NCBI GenBank assembly: GCA_045641505.1
Contig: JAZUHB010000036.1
Coordinates: 1 to 7,722 of the forward strand
Direction: 5' to 3'
DNA length: 7,722 nucleotides
Source: JAZQNF01 sp045641505
GTDB lineage: Bacteria > Bacillota > Clostridia > Lachnospirales > Bianqueaceae
In this document: one piece after another, positions 1 to 6,036 of the stretch
Layout of the letters: each line of letters starts with the position of its first letter
Numbering within the stretch: position 1 is the first letter of the stretch
Program-made: the position numbers and the translations under genes
The notes under the pieces: generated by a model
Databases searched by the model: none
The model's input: only the letters and a program-made list of their open reading frames with translations
Told to the model about the DNA's origin: nothing

Positions 1-665
1 CGCAGCTTGACCGGCGTGTCGCAGCCGACCAGCAGCCGCCGCCCGCGGGTCCGAAGCTCATAGTCGAACAGATGCCCCTCCGGCCGCAGCAGCAGATAGA
101 CCTCGCGGAAGAGGCCCGAGAGCCGCATCATGTCCTGGTCCTCCAGGTAACTGCCGACGCAGAACTGCCAGACCTCGATGCGGAGCCGGTTCTTCCCCTT
201 GCGGGCGAGCGCCGTCAGCTCGAATTCCGCCGGCAGATGGGAGCCCTGGGTGCGCCCGACGTACTCGCCGTTCAGCGAGACCACCGCGCAGGACGCGGCG
301 CCCTCCAGCCGCAGATACAGCCGCATCCCCTCCTCCGCCGGCGCTTCCGCGAGCTCGAAATCCCGCTCGTAGCGGCCCATCGGGTTCACGTTCGGCACGT
401 AGGGCGGGTCGACCGTGAACGGGAAATTTGCGTTAGTGTAGTTGGGCGAGCCGTAGCCCTGCAGCTGCCAGCAGGACGGCACGGGAATCCGCCCGATCCG
501 CGGCAGCGGCGCGTCCTCGTCGCCCGCAGTGTTGCCGTTCTCGAAATAGAAGAAATCCCAGACGCCGTTCAGATCGATCTTCCGGGAGACTCCCTCCGGG
601 ACATAGTACGAGCGCGTGGGCATGCGGTTTTCAGAGGTTTTTTCGATATCTTCGTAGAAATGCAT
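1..665 (-). CDS. lacZ: Beta-galactosidase, GH2 family, N-terminal part (partial)
   Basis: This encodes the N-terminal 221 residues of a family-2 glycoside hydrolase that hydrolyses beta-galactosides such as lactose; the rest lies beyond the left edge. The reading starts MHFYEDIEKT. It contains the sugar-binding jelly-roll domain landmarks of E. coli LacZ: VPSCWQLQGYGSPNYTN at about residues 62-78 (LacZ VPSNWQMHGYDAPIYTN), a PPYVPNVNPMGRY segment at about 87-99, and GSYLEDQDMMRLSGLFR at about 171-187 (LacZ GSYLEDQDMWRMSGIFR), whose EDQD carries the active-site Asp201 equivalent. The ATG at 663-665 is supported by GGAGG at 673-677, 7 nt upstream. The catalytic Glu residues would be in the missing part. 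The gene follows the tRNA-Leu terminator and has a possible -10 of its own. The family is near certain; the exact substrate (LacZ or EbgA-like) is inferred. Confidence 0.93.
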   Translation of the reverse strand, partial: MHFYEDIEKTSENRMPTRSYYVPEGVSRKIDLNGVWDFFYFENGNTAGDEDAPLPRIGRIPVPSCWQLQGYGSPNYTNANFPFTVDPPYVPNVNPMGRYERDFELAEAPAEEGMRLYLRLEGAASCAVVSLNGEYVGRTQGSHLPAEFELTALARKGKNRLRIEVWQFCVGSYLEDQDMMRLSGLFREVYLLLRPEGHLFDYELRTRGRRLLVGCDTPVKL

Positions 666-698
666 GGGGTGGCCTCCGGCTGTGTTTCTCTCCGTTTC

Positions 699-704
699 AT
701 TGTA
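699..704 (-). promoter_or_regulatory. Possible -10 element for the beta-galactosidase gene
   Basis: On the minus strand TACAAT (five of six bases of TATAAT) lies 33 nt upstream of the beta-galactosidase ATG, just after the tRNA terminator. No good -35 box is visible at 16-18 nt; the upstream bases are the T-run and A-run of the terminator. It is either an activator-dependent promoter or a chance match. Confidence 0.35.
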
Positions 705-727
705 GCACAAGGGACATTTTTTCGCAC

Positions 728-757
728 GAAAAAAGCTCCGGAAGTTTCCGGAGCTTC
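728..757 (-). terminator. Rho-independent terminator of tRNA-Leu
   Basis: On the minus strand, AAGCTCCGG pairs perfectly with CCGGAGCTT across a 6-nt AAACTT loop, and the 3' arm runs straight into a T-run ending in CG. It starts 6 nt after the tRNA discriminator base, so it closes the tRNA transcript and separates it from the beta-galactosidase gene. Confidence 0.9.
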
Positions 758-762
758 TTCGA

Positions 763-847
763 TGCGGATGAAGGGACTCGAACCCCCACGAACACTAAAG
801 CCACTAGAACCTGAATCTAGCGCGTCTACCAATTCCGCCACATCCGC
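763..847 (-). tRNA. tRNA-Leu, anticodon CAG
   Basis: This is an 85-nt class II tRNA. The acceptor stem GCGGATG (847-841) pairs with CATCCGC (770-764), followed by discriminator A at 763. The D region reads GGCGGAATTGGTAGACGCG. The anticodon stem CTAGA/TCTAG encloses the loop TTCAGGT, giving anticodon CAG, which reads CUG. There is a long variable arm as expected for Leu, and a T loop TTCGAGT closed by a stem that includes two G-U pairs. No CCA is encoded, so it must be added after transcription. It has its own promoter and terminator and is not part of the operon upstream. Confidence 0.97.
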
Positions 848-861
848 TTGCGACGCTGATT

Positions 862-890
862 ATAATAACACTTTCGGAACGGGGTGTCAA
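862..890 (-). promoter_or_regulatory. Sigma-A type promoter for tRNA-Leu
   Basis: The minus strand has a perfect TTGACA at 890-885 and TATTAT at 867-862 with a 17-nt spacer (an overlapping TATAAT would give 20 nt). Transcription would begin about 7-8 nt upstream of the tRNA 5' end. The surrounding bases are markedly AT-rich compared with the flanking genes. Confidence 0.85.
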
Positions 891-930
891 CAATTATTTA
901 TAAGAAATCGGCAAAAATGCCCGCCCGCGC

Positions 931-1716
931 TCATTTTTCCCGCAGCGCGTCCAGCCGGCCGATCAGCTCCCTGCGCTCGCGGCGAAGCTCCTTCACGCGC
1001 CGGTTGCGGAGCAGGCGGCTCACCAGGCTCGCGAGGCTGGCCAGCACGTAGGCGGCGAACTCGAGCACCAGGAAGAACAGGAGTGCCTCGCGGAAGGGCA
1101 GACCTCCGCGGAGGACCTTCACCAGGAAGACCGCGACCAGGACCGCGCTCACGAGGCCGAGGACCAGCCAGAACATCCGCTCGCTGAACTTGTCCTGCAG
1201 CCTGAGGTGGCGGTTCAGCCGGGCGATCTCGCGCTCGAGCTCCGCGCGCTCCTGCGAGCGGGCGTCGGGCTCGGCGGGCTCGGCGGCGGGCTCCGGAAGC
1301 TCGGGGCTCCCGGGCACCGTGACCCGGTTCAGATAGGCGTAGAAGCGCGTTTTCAGGCTGGCGTCGGTGGCCAGCGCGCAGGCCTTGCGGCCGTACTCGC
1401 CCGCCTTCGCGTACTCCTCCGCGGTAAGCTCCTCGCGGGTGAAATCCGCCGAGAGCAGCCGCAGCAGCCCCCACCAGCCGCGGTAGTCATAGGGATAGAT
1501 CGCGGTCAGCTTGCGGAAGCATTTCTCCGCGGCGAGGGTCTCGCCCATTTCGAGGAACTCGTCGCCGTCGCGGGAGAGGTTCTCACGGACCGTCAGCTCG
1601 TAGCCGGTGGAATGACCGGTCTCGACCGACGCGCCGCAATAAGGGCAGACTGCTCTCTCGGAATCGAGCGAGAGATGAGCCCCGCATTCGGCGCAGATCG
1701 CTTCGATACGAGCCAT
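931..1716 (-). CDS. Zinc-ribbon protein with two C-terminal membrane segments, unknown function
   Basis: I do not recognise a named family for this 261-residue protein. It begins with a four-cysteine zinc ribbon (C8-x2-C11 and C24-x2-C27). A helical stretch at about 47-90 contains AEKCFRKLTAIYPYDYRGWWGLLRLL, resembling the TPR-like repeat that often follows zinc ribbons in Clostridia proteins. A Pro/Glu-rich linker lies at about 135-150, then a charged helix likely to form a coiled coil at 154-180. Two hydrophobic segments at about 181-203 and 208-236 should cross the membrane, and the last 25 residues are strongly basic. The ATG is well supported by AAAGGAGG at 1723-1730, 6 nt upstream. The gene lies 71 nt after the HPr-like gene on the same strand and is probably the last member of that operon. 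The zinc ribbon and N-terminal half most likely face the cytoplasm. Confidence 0.88.
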   Translation of the reverse strand: MARIEAICAECGAHLSLDSERAVCPYCGASVETGHSTGYELTVRENLSRDGDEFLEMGETLAAEKCFRKLTAIYPYDYRGWWGLLRLLSADFTREELTAEEYAKAGEYGRKACALATDASLKTRFYAYLNRVTVPGSPELPEPAAEPAEPDARSQERAELEREIARLNRHLRLQDKFSERMFWLVLGLVSAVLVAVFLVKVLRGGLPFREALLFFLVLEFAAYVLASLASLVSRLLRNRRVKELRRERRELIGRLDALREK

Positions 1717-1759
1717 GACGTTCCTCCTTTCCTATGTTCGGGAAAATGCGCGGCGCGCT

Positions 1760-1814
1760 TCGGCGGCGGAAGGCCTCGCGGACCGCCTCAGCGGCGGAAG
1801 GCCTCGCAGATCGC
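1760..1814. repeat. Tandem duplication of the HPr-like gene's 3' end
   Basis: Positions 1760-1786 match 1788-1814 at 24 of 27 bases, with a 28-bp period. The right copy encodes the last residues and stop of the HPr-like gene; the left copy lies just past that stop. Because 28 is not a multiple of three, the copy is out of frame with the gene and appears to be non-coding. Confidence 0.75.
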
Positions 1815-2039
1815 TTCCACGGCCGCTTCCTCGTCGGGGCCTTCGGCGGAGACGGTGATCCGGTCTCCCTCCGTCATCCCCAGGGTCAGCATGCCCATCA
1901 GGCTTTTGGCGTTGACGCTGCGGTCGCCGAGCTTCACGAAGATACGGCTCGCGAAGCGGCCGCTCTGCTGCACCAGCAGCGTGGTGGGGCCGAATTCCGC
2001 GTCGTCGAAGGACCGCAGGATCAGGTTTTTTTCCGTCAT
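1788..2039 (-). CDS. HPr-family protein lacking the phosphocarrier histidine (Crh-like)
   Basis: This is an 83-residue protein with HPr length and fold signature. It can be numbered against HPr without gaps: VNAKSLMGMLTLG at 42-54 places Ser46 exactly at the HprK target position, with the hydrophobic patch Leu47/Met48 intact. At the PTS site the usual GLHARPAT is replaced by AEFGPTT, so residue 15 is Glu in place of His and residue 17 is Gly in place of Arg. It therefore cannot accept phosphate from Enzyme I at position 15. Bacillus Crh, which has Gln15 and keeps Ser46, is the closest known parallel and also lies next to whiA. The ATG (2037-2039) overlaps the whiA stop as ATGA and has AAGGAG upstream, so translation is probably coupled. 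A role as a Ser46-phosphorylated regulator is inferred. Arg17 contributes to CcpA contact in known HPr proteins, so its loss may alter the partner. Confidence 0.93.
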   Translation of the reverse strand: MTEKNLILRSFDDAEFGPTTLLVQQSGRFASRIFVKLGDRSVNAKSLMGMLTLGMTEGDRITVSAEGPDEEAAVEAICEAFRR

Positions 2040-3007
2040 TTGTTGACTCCTTCCGGATATTTCTCGCGAAGTTCCTCCGCGTATTCCGACAGTTTTTTCA
2101 GCCGGTGGTTCACGCCGGACTTGCCCAGGGGCGGATCGGCCAGACGGCCCAGCTGCTCGAGGGAAAGCTCCAGGTTCTCCTCCCGGAGCGTCGCGATCTC
2201 GCGCAGTTGATAGGGAAGCGAGGCGAAGCAGCCCTGCTCCTTCAGATACTCGATGTCGCGGACGCATTTCACGGCGCTCTGGATGGCCTTGTTGGAGTTG
2301 GCCAGCTCGAAGTTCTGGACCCGGTTCAGCCGGTTCGCGACGTCGTGCTCCACGCGCTTCTGCTCCATCGCGAGCAGGGCGTTCACGGCGCCGATGACGT
2401 TCAGCACGTCCACGATCTCCGAGCCGTCCTTGAGATAAAGCACCCAGACGGGGCGCGCGCCGGCCCGATGACGCTCGATGACGCGGGCGTGGATGTCGAA
2501 GTCCTCCAGAAGCCCGCGCAGCCGTTCGGCAAAGGCGGGACTGTGGCTGACCATTTCCAGATGATACTTTTTTCCTGGATCGGTCACCGAGCCGCAGGAA
2601 AGGAAGGCCCCGCGCAGATACGCGCGCTTGCCCTCGTAGGTTTCGAGCAGCGCCGGGTCAGGCTCGCGCTCGATGGAGGGCTCCTCCTCGTCGCCGCGCA
2701 GGAAGCCGATCTCCGCCAGCACGTCGAACACGGTGTCCCGGTCCTGGAACACACCCTCGTACGAGCGCGCGCGGCTCCCGTGCAGCCCGTAGCGGCCGCG
2801 GACCTCCACGGTGATGTTGAAGACCTGCCGCATGAGAAGGCCGAGCTTGCGGATGGCCATCGCGTTTTCGGTCAGAATCCGGATCCCGGCGGGACGGAGA
2901 CACACGTCCGCGTTCTCGCAGAGGGCCGCCAGCTCCGCCAGCATCGCGTCCCGGTTGGGACCGAGGATGGGGGCCAGCTCCCGTTTGATTTCAGAAGTGA
3001 AGGACAT
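2036..3007 (-). CDS. whiA: WhiA, LAGLIDADG/HTH DNA-binding regulator
   Basis: This 323-residue protein is of normal WhiA length. An N-terminal WhiA domain at about 1-90 (MSFTSEIKRELA start) is followed by the LAGLIDADG-homing-endonuclease-like core with AYLRGAFLSCGSVTDP at about 129-144. Catalytic nuclease residues are not expected in WhiA. The C-terminal helix-turn-helix at about 255-310 includes LSLEQLGRLADPPLGKSGVN, the family's conserved segment. In actinomycetes WhiA controls sporulation division; in Bacillus it binds DNA and influences cell division and metabolism. The ATG at 3005-3007 directly follows the murB stop, with GGGAG inside the murB 3' end as ribosome site. The stop overlaps the HPr-like start. 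The genes rapZ and yvcK, usual upstream neighbours in Firmicutes, are not present here. Confidence 0.97.
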   Translation of the reverse strand: MSFTSEIKRELAPILGPNRDAMLAELAALCENADVCLRPAGIRILTENAMAIRKLGLLMRQVFNITVEVRGRYGLHGSRARSYEGVFQDRDTVFDVLAEIGFLRGDEEEPSIEREPDPALLETYEGKRAYLRGAFLSCGSVTDPGKKYHLEMVSHSPAFAERLRGLLEDFDIHARVIERHRAGARPVWVLYLKDGSEIVDVLNVIGAVNALLAMEQKRVEHDVANRLNRVQNFELANSNKAIQSAVKCVRDIEYLKEQGCFASLPYQLREIATLREENLELSLEQLGRLADPPLGKSGVNHRLKKLSEYAEELREKYPEGVNK

Positions 3008-3934
3008 TTATTTCAGTTCTCCCAGGCCGTCGGGACCGAGGAAGCGGACCTCCGGCTCAAGCAGGATGCCCGAGCGCTTTTCGACCTGCTCCCGCACGTA
3101 GCGGACGAGCTCCTGCACGTCGCGGGAGCTGGCGCCGCCGGTGTTGACGATGAAGCCGGCGTGCTTGTCGGAGACCTGGGCCCCGCCGATGCGGACGCCC
3201 TTGAGGGACGCCTGCTCGATCAGCGCACCCGCAAAATTGCCCTCGGGCCGCTTGAAGGTGCTGCCCGCGCTGGGAAATTCCAGCGGCTGCTTGTCGCGGC
3301 GTCTCGCGGAGAGGTCGCGCATCGCGGCGCGGATCTCCTCCCGGTCGCCGGCGCGGAGCCGGATCACCGCGGAAAGCGCGAGCCAGGGCTTGGTCTGAAG
3401 GACGCTTCTCCGGTACGAAAAAGCCATTTCCTCATTGCTGAGAGTGCGGACCGTGCCGTCCGGCAGCAGTACGTCGACGCTTTCCACCACCTGGCAGAGC
3501 TCGCCGCCGTAGGCGCCCGCGTTCATGAACAGGCCGCCGCCGAGAGTGCCGGGGATGCCGGACGCGAACTCGAGCCCGCTGAGGCCCGCCTCGAGCGCAG
3601 CCTGGGCCAGCGTGCCCATCAGGACACCCGTGCCGGCGCGCAGGATCTCGCCCTCCGCCTCGATCCGGTCGAAGCCGGAAAGAAGCACCACCAGTCCGCC
3701 GTAGCCCTCGTCCGAGGCCAGGACATTGCTGCCGCGGCCGAGCACCACGTAGGGGAAATTCTCCGCCCGCGCCGCCTGAAGCAGCTCCGCCAGCTCCTCC
3801 GCCGAGCCGGGCCGCGCCACGAAGCGGGCGGGGCCGCCGACACGGAAGCTGGTCAGCGTGGACAGCGGGACGTTTTCGGAAAGAGCATCCGGCGCCGCGG
3901 CGCCCTCGCTCCATTTTTTCAGCCATTCAAACAA
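3008..3934 (-). CDS. murB: UDP-N-acetylenolpyruvoylglucosamine reductase
   Basis: MurB reduces UDP-GlcNAc-enolpyruvate to UDP-N-acetylmuramate with NADPH, using bound FAD, in the cytoplasmic phase of peptidoglycan synthesis. The 308-residue protein has the FAD_binding_4 fold: TSFRVGGPARF at 28-38, LGRGSNVLASDEGYGG at 65-80 and SGIPGTLGGGLFMNAGAYGGE at 125-145. The catalytic Arg lies in SYRR (R175), the proton-donating Ser in AGSTFKRP (S225), and the Glu in LEPEVRFLG near 293-295. The length and lack of the extra E. coli insertion fit the short type II MurB of Firmicutes. The start is TTG (3932-3934), chosen because GGAGG lies 8 nt upstream and no ATG precedes the conserved region at a fitting place. 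It lies 15 nt after the glucokinase gene and abuts whiA. Confidence 0.97.
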   Translation of the reverse strand: MFEWLKKWSEGAAAPDALSENVPLSTLTSFRVGGPARFVARPGSAEELAELLQAARAENFPYVVLGRGSNVLASDEGYGGLVVLLSGFDRIEAEGEILRAGTGVLMGTLAQAALEAGLSGLEFASGIPGTLGGGLFMNAGAYGGELCQVVESVDVLLPDGTVRTLSNEEMAFSYRRSVLQTKPWLALSAVIRLRAGDREEIRAAMRDLSARRRDKQPLEFPSAGSTFKRPEGNFAGALIEQASLKGVRIGGAQVSDKHAGFIVNTGGASSRDVQELVRYVREQVEKRSGILLEPEVRFLGPDGLGELK

Positions 3935-3942
3935 GGATCGGT

Positions 3943-3947
3943 CCTCC
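3943..3947 (-). promoter_or_regulatory. Ribosome binding site setting the TTG start of murB
   Basis: GGAGG on the minus strand lies 8 nt before TTG at 3934-3932, between the glucokinase stop and murB. It supports the rare TTG start over any internal ATG. Confidence 0.75.
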
Positions 3948-3949
3948 GT

Positions 3950-4888
3950 TTACTGTTCGAGGAAGGCCGCGCCGATCACGCCGGCCCGGTTGCCCAGCTC
4001 CGCGATCGCAATCTTCGTGCGCAGCTTGCCGCCGTAGACGTACGTCATGATGTCCGGCATCAGCGGATCCAGCAGGAGATCGCCGTCCGCGCTGGGGCCG
4101 CCGCCGATGATCAGGTACTCGGGCTGGAACACGTTCAGGACGTTGACCAGGCCGATGCCGAGGAAGTGGGAGTACTCCTCCAGCGCCTCGACGGCCGCCG
4201 GATCGCCCGCGCGCTCCGCGAGACGGATATCGAGCGCGTTCATCGTGCCGAACTTCTCCGCCAGCACGGATTCGGGATGGCGCACGACGGCCTCGCGGGC
4301 GATGCGCACCATGCCGGTGGCCGAGCTGTACGCCTCCCAGCAGCCCTTGCGGCCGCAGGAGCAGGGCTTGCCGTCGGCCACGATGACCGTGTGGCCGAGC
4401 TCGCCGCCGCCGAAGAACGCGCCGGAGAAAATCTTTCCGCCGATGACGACGCCGCCGCCGAGGCCGGTGCCGATCGTGATCATGACCACGTTCCGGCTGC
4501 CCTTGCCGGCGCCGAACAGGCACTCGCCCAGGGCCGCCACGTTGGCGTCGTTTTCCATGTAGATGGGCATGTCCGCGGGCAGGATCTCGTGCATGATGTC
4601 GCGCATCGGCACGTTCCGGAAGTCCGCGAAGTTGTTGGCGTAGACGATCACGCCGTTCTCAGGGTCGATGGTGCCCGGGGAGCCGATGCCCACGCGGGCG
4701 ATCTCGGAAAGGGCCACACCCTCCTCCGCCGCGAGGTCCGCGATCAGACGGGCCATGTCGAGGACCACCTCCCGGTGCGGACGCTCGCCGCCCGTGGGGA
4801 TACTCTTCGTGCGGATAATCTGCCCTTCCGTGCTAACCAGCGCCCCCTTGATGGTGGTGCCGCCCAGATCGATTCCGGCATAGATCAT
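3950..4888 (-). CDS. glcK: ROK-family glucokinase
   Basis: This 312-residue sugar kinase of the ROK family most likely phosphorylates glucose to glucose-6-phosphate with ATP in the cytoplasm. Visible features are the N-terminal phosphate loop DLGGTTIKG (7-15), the catalytic Asp in MENDAN (D114), the second phosphate loop GTGLGGG (140-146), and the substrate-binding ELGH (163-166). The ROK zinc motif is CSCGRKGC, with Cys176, Cys178 and Cys183 joining His166. No DNA-binding domain is present, so it is an enzyme and not a NagC/XylR-type repressor. The ATG has AAGGAGG 7 nt upstream (4896-4902). A 76-nt gap filled by hairpin repeats separates it from hprK. Glucose as substrate is inferred from family and context; another hexose or aminosugar is possible. 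Confidence 0.93.
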   Translation of the reverse strand: MIYAGIDLGGTTIKGALVSTEGQIIRTKSIPTGGERPHREVVLDMARLIADLAAEEGVALSEIARVGIGSPGTIDPENGVIVYANNFADFRNVPMRDIMHEILPADMPIYMENDANVAALGECLFGAGKGSRNVVMITIGTGLGGGVVIGGKIFSGAFFGGGELGHTVIVADGKPCSCGRKGCWEAYSSATGMVRIAREAVVRHPESVLAEKFGTMNALDIRLAERAGDPAAVEALEEYSHFLGIGLVNVLNVFQPEYLIIGGGPSADGDLLLDPLMPDIMTYVYGGKLRTKIAIAELGNRAGVIGAAFLEQ

Positions 4889-4901
4889 TTTCGTTCCTCC
4901 T

Positions 4902-4980
4902 TATTGCGTCCGCAGGACGCCGTTATTGCCGGCTCCGCCGGCCGTTATTGCGCCGCAGGCGCCGTTACTCGTCCGCAGGG
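4902..4980. repeat. Array A of GTTATT-linked GC hairpins between hprK and the glucokinase gene
   Basis: Read on the plus strand, TTATT precedes GCGTCC-GCA-GGACGC, GTTATT precedes GCCGGC-TCC-GCCGGC, and GTTATT precedes GCGCC-GCA-GGCGC. A degenerate GTTACTC followed by GTCC-GCA-GGGC overlaps the 3' end of hprK, and its TTA is the complement of the hprK TAA stop. Each full unit is a perfect 5-6 bp stem with a 3-nt loop. Stem sequences differ between units while pairing is kept. The array lies within the leftward operon, so it should be transcribed as RNA. The same family recurs at 7531-7699. Confidence 0.85.
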
Positions 4981-5945
4981 CGCTCCCCCGCCTTCCGCCG
5001 GCGAATATTCTCCGCGAGTCGGGCCCGAAGGTCCTCCGTCGCGCTGAGTCCCAGTTTTTTCTGACGGTTGTTGACCGCCGCCGACTCCACGATGATGGCG
5101 ATGTTGCGGCCCGGCTGCAGCGGGATGGAATACTGCACCACCCGGTTGCCCAGGATCTCGACGCTCTCCTCCTCCAGCCCGGTCCGGCGGTAATCCTTCT
5201 CCGGGTCGGCGGTCTCGAGGCGGATCACCATGTCGATCGGCTGCGAGGGCTTCACGGACTGCACGCCGTAGAGCTCCCGCACGTTCAGGATACCGATGCC
5301 GCGCAGCTCGATCAGATCCCGCAGAAGCTCCGGGCTGCGGCCCACCAGCTCCGCGTCGGAGATCTTCCGGACCTCCACCAGATCGTCCGCCACCAGGCGG
5401 TGGCCCCGCTGGATCAGCTCCAGCGCGGTCTCGCTCTTGCCGAGGCCGCTGTCGCCGCAGATCAGCACGCCCTCGCCGAAGACGTCCACGAGTTCGCCGT
5501 GGACCGTGACCACGGGCGCGAGCTCCGTTCCGAGGAAGCGGATCAGATCGGCGCTGAAATCAGAGGTGCCGCGGGCGGTCCGAAGGATCGGGACGCCGTA
5601 GCGCCCGGCCATGCGGTACACTTCCGCCGCGTCCGGCAGCTCGATGCCGCGGCAGAGGATCAGGCAGGGAATGCGCGTGGCGAAAAGCCGTTCGAGCACC
5701 GCGCTCCGGACGGCCGGTTCCAGCGTGTTCAGGTAGGAGTACTCCACGTTGCCGATGGCCTGTACGCGTTCACTCTCGAAGTGCTCGAAATAGCCGGTCA
5801 GCTGCAGGGCCGGCCGGTTGATCTCGCTGAGCCGGACGTCGCGGGCCGCGAGATCGAGCCCGGGCGTCAGATTCTCGAGCCCAAAGCGCTCCGCGATCCG
5901 CCGCACGGTGATGCGGGGACGGTCTCCGAGCTGCCCGTTCAGCAT
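4965..5945 (-). CDS. hprK: HPr kinase/phosphorylase
   Basis: HprK phosphorylates, and with inorganic phosphate dephosphorylates, Ser46 of HPr-family proteins, linking glycolytic state to carbon catabolite control. From the chosen start it has 326 residues (B. subtilis HprK about 310). The N-terminal Hpr_kinase_N domain spans about 10-125. The kinase domain has VHGELVDV with His149, Walker A GDSGLGKS at 164-171, the HRLVADDLVEV acidic pair at 187-188, the family signature LIELRGIGILNVRELYG near 211-227, and a C-terminal IPLQPGRN segment. The ATG at 5945 places the protein close to the family's usual N terminus and has GGAGG 11 nt upstream; ATG at 5963 or GTG at 5978 are possible alternatives with poorer ribosome sites. 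It is first in the operon, and an HPr-like protein with Ser46 is encoded further down. The C-terminal ERPADE and stop lie in a degenerate hairpin-repeat unit. Confidence 0.97.
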   Translation of the reverse strand: MLNGQLGDRPRITVRRIAERFGLENLTPGLDLAARDVRLSEINRPALQLTGYFEHFESERVQAIGNVEYSYLNTLEPAVRSAVLERLFATRIPCLILCRGIELPDAAEVYRMAGRYGVPILRTARGTSDFSADLIRFLGTELAPVVTVHGELVDVFGEGVLICGDSGLGKSETALELIQRGHRLVADDLVEVRKISDAELVGRSPELLRDLIELRGIGILNVRELYGVQSVKPSQPIDMVIRLETADPEKDYRRTGLEEESVEILGNRVVQYSIPLQPGRNIAIIVESAAVNNRQKKLGLSATEDLRARLAENIRRRKAGERPADE

Positions 5946-5956
5946 GCCGTTTTCTT

Positions 5957-5961
5957 CCTCC
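5957..5961 (-). promoter_or_regulatory. Ribosome binding site favouring the ATG at 5945 for hprK
   Basis: GGAGG on the minus strand lies 11 nt upstream of ATG 5945-5943, slightly long but usable. The two upstream candidate starts (ATG 5963, GTG 5978) have no comparable purine-rich site at normal spacing. Confidence 0.5.
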
Positions 5962-5999
5962 ATCTCGCAATCACCCACTTCCCCACTATACTTTCGCCC

Positions 6000-6028
6000 A
6001 TTTTACCATAGAGGCTTTCTTTCTTCAA
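6000..6028 (-). promoter_or_regulatory. Promoter of the hprK operon
   Basis: The minus strand has TTGAAG at 6028-6023 and TAAAAT at 6005-6000 with a 17-nt spacer, the best sigma-A type match upstream of hprK. Initiation near 5993 would give a leader of about 48 nt to the preferred ATG. An 11-bp palindrome TTCTTCAAGAA (6021-6031) overlaps the -35 box and could be an operator. Confidence 0.7.
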
Positions 6029-6036
6029 GAATAAAC

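Noticed and set aside
686..705. A cre (CcpA) site downstream of the beta-galactosidase -10 element
   Set aside because: TGAAACGGAGAGAAACA on the minus strand resembles cre only if a base is inserted; the central CG spacing does not fit the consensus.
891..933. A terminator after the zinc-ribbon gene
   Set aside because: Only a 4-bp GGCA/TGCC stem with a T-rich loop is present and no proper T-run follows.
72..1187. A 371-codon plus-strand frame across the beta-galactosidase, tRNA and zinc-ribbon regions
   Set aside because: It runs through the tRNA-Leu gene and its terminator and opposite two real genes; it is an open frame by base composition.
4925..4945. A CsrA binding hairpin (GGA in the loop of GCCGGC-GGA-GCCGGC on the RNA strand)
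   Set aside because: Other units of the family have UGC, GGG, AAA or GGU loops in the same place, so the GGA is not conserved.
2105..5047. A 980-codon open frame on the plus strand opposite whiA, murB, the glucokinase and hprK
   Set aside because: It is antisense to four clearly conserved genes, has a His/Ala/Gly/Asp/Arg-rich composition typical of the complement frame of GC-rich genes, and matches no family I know.
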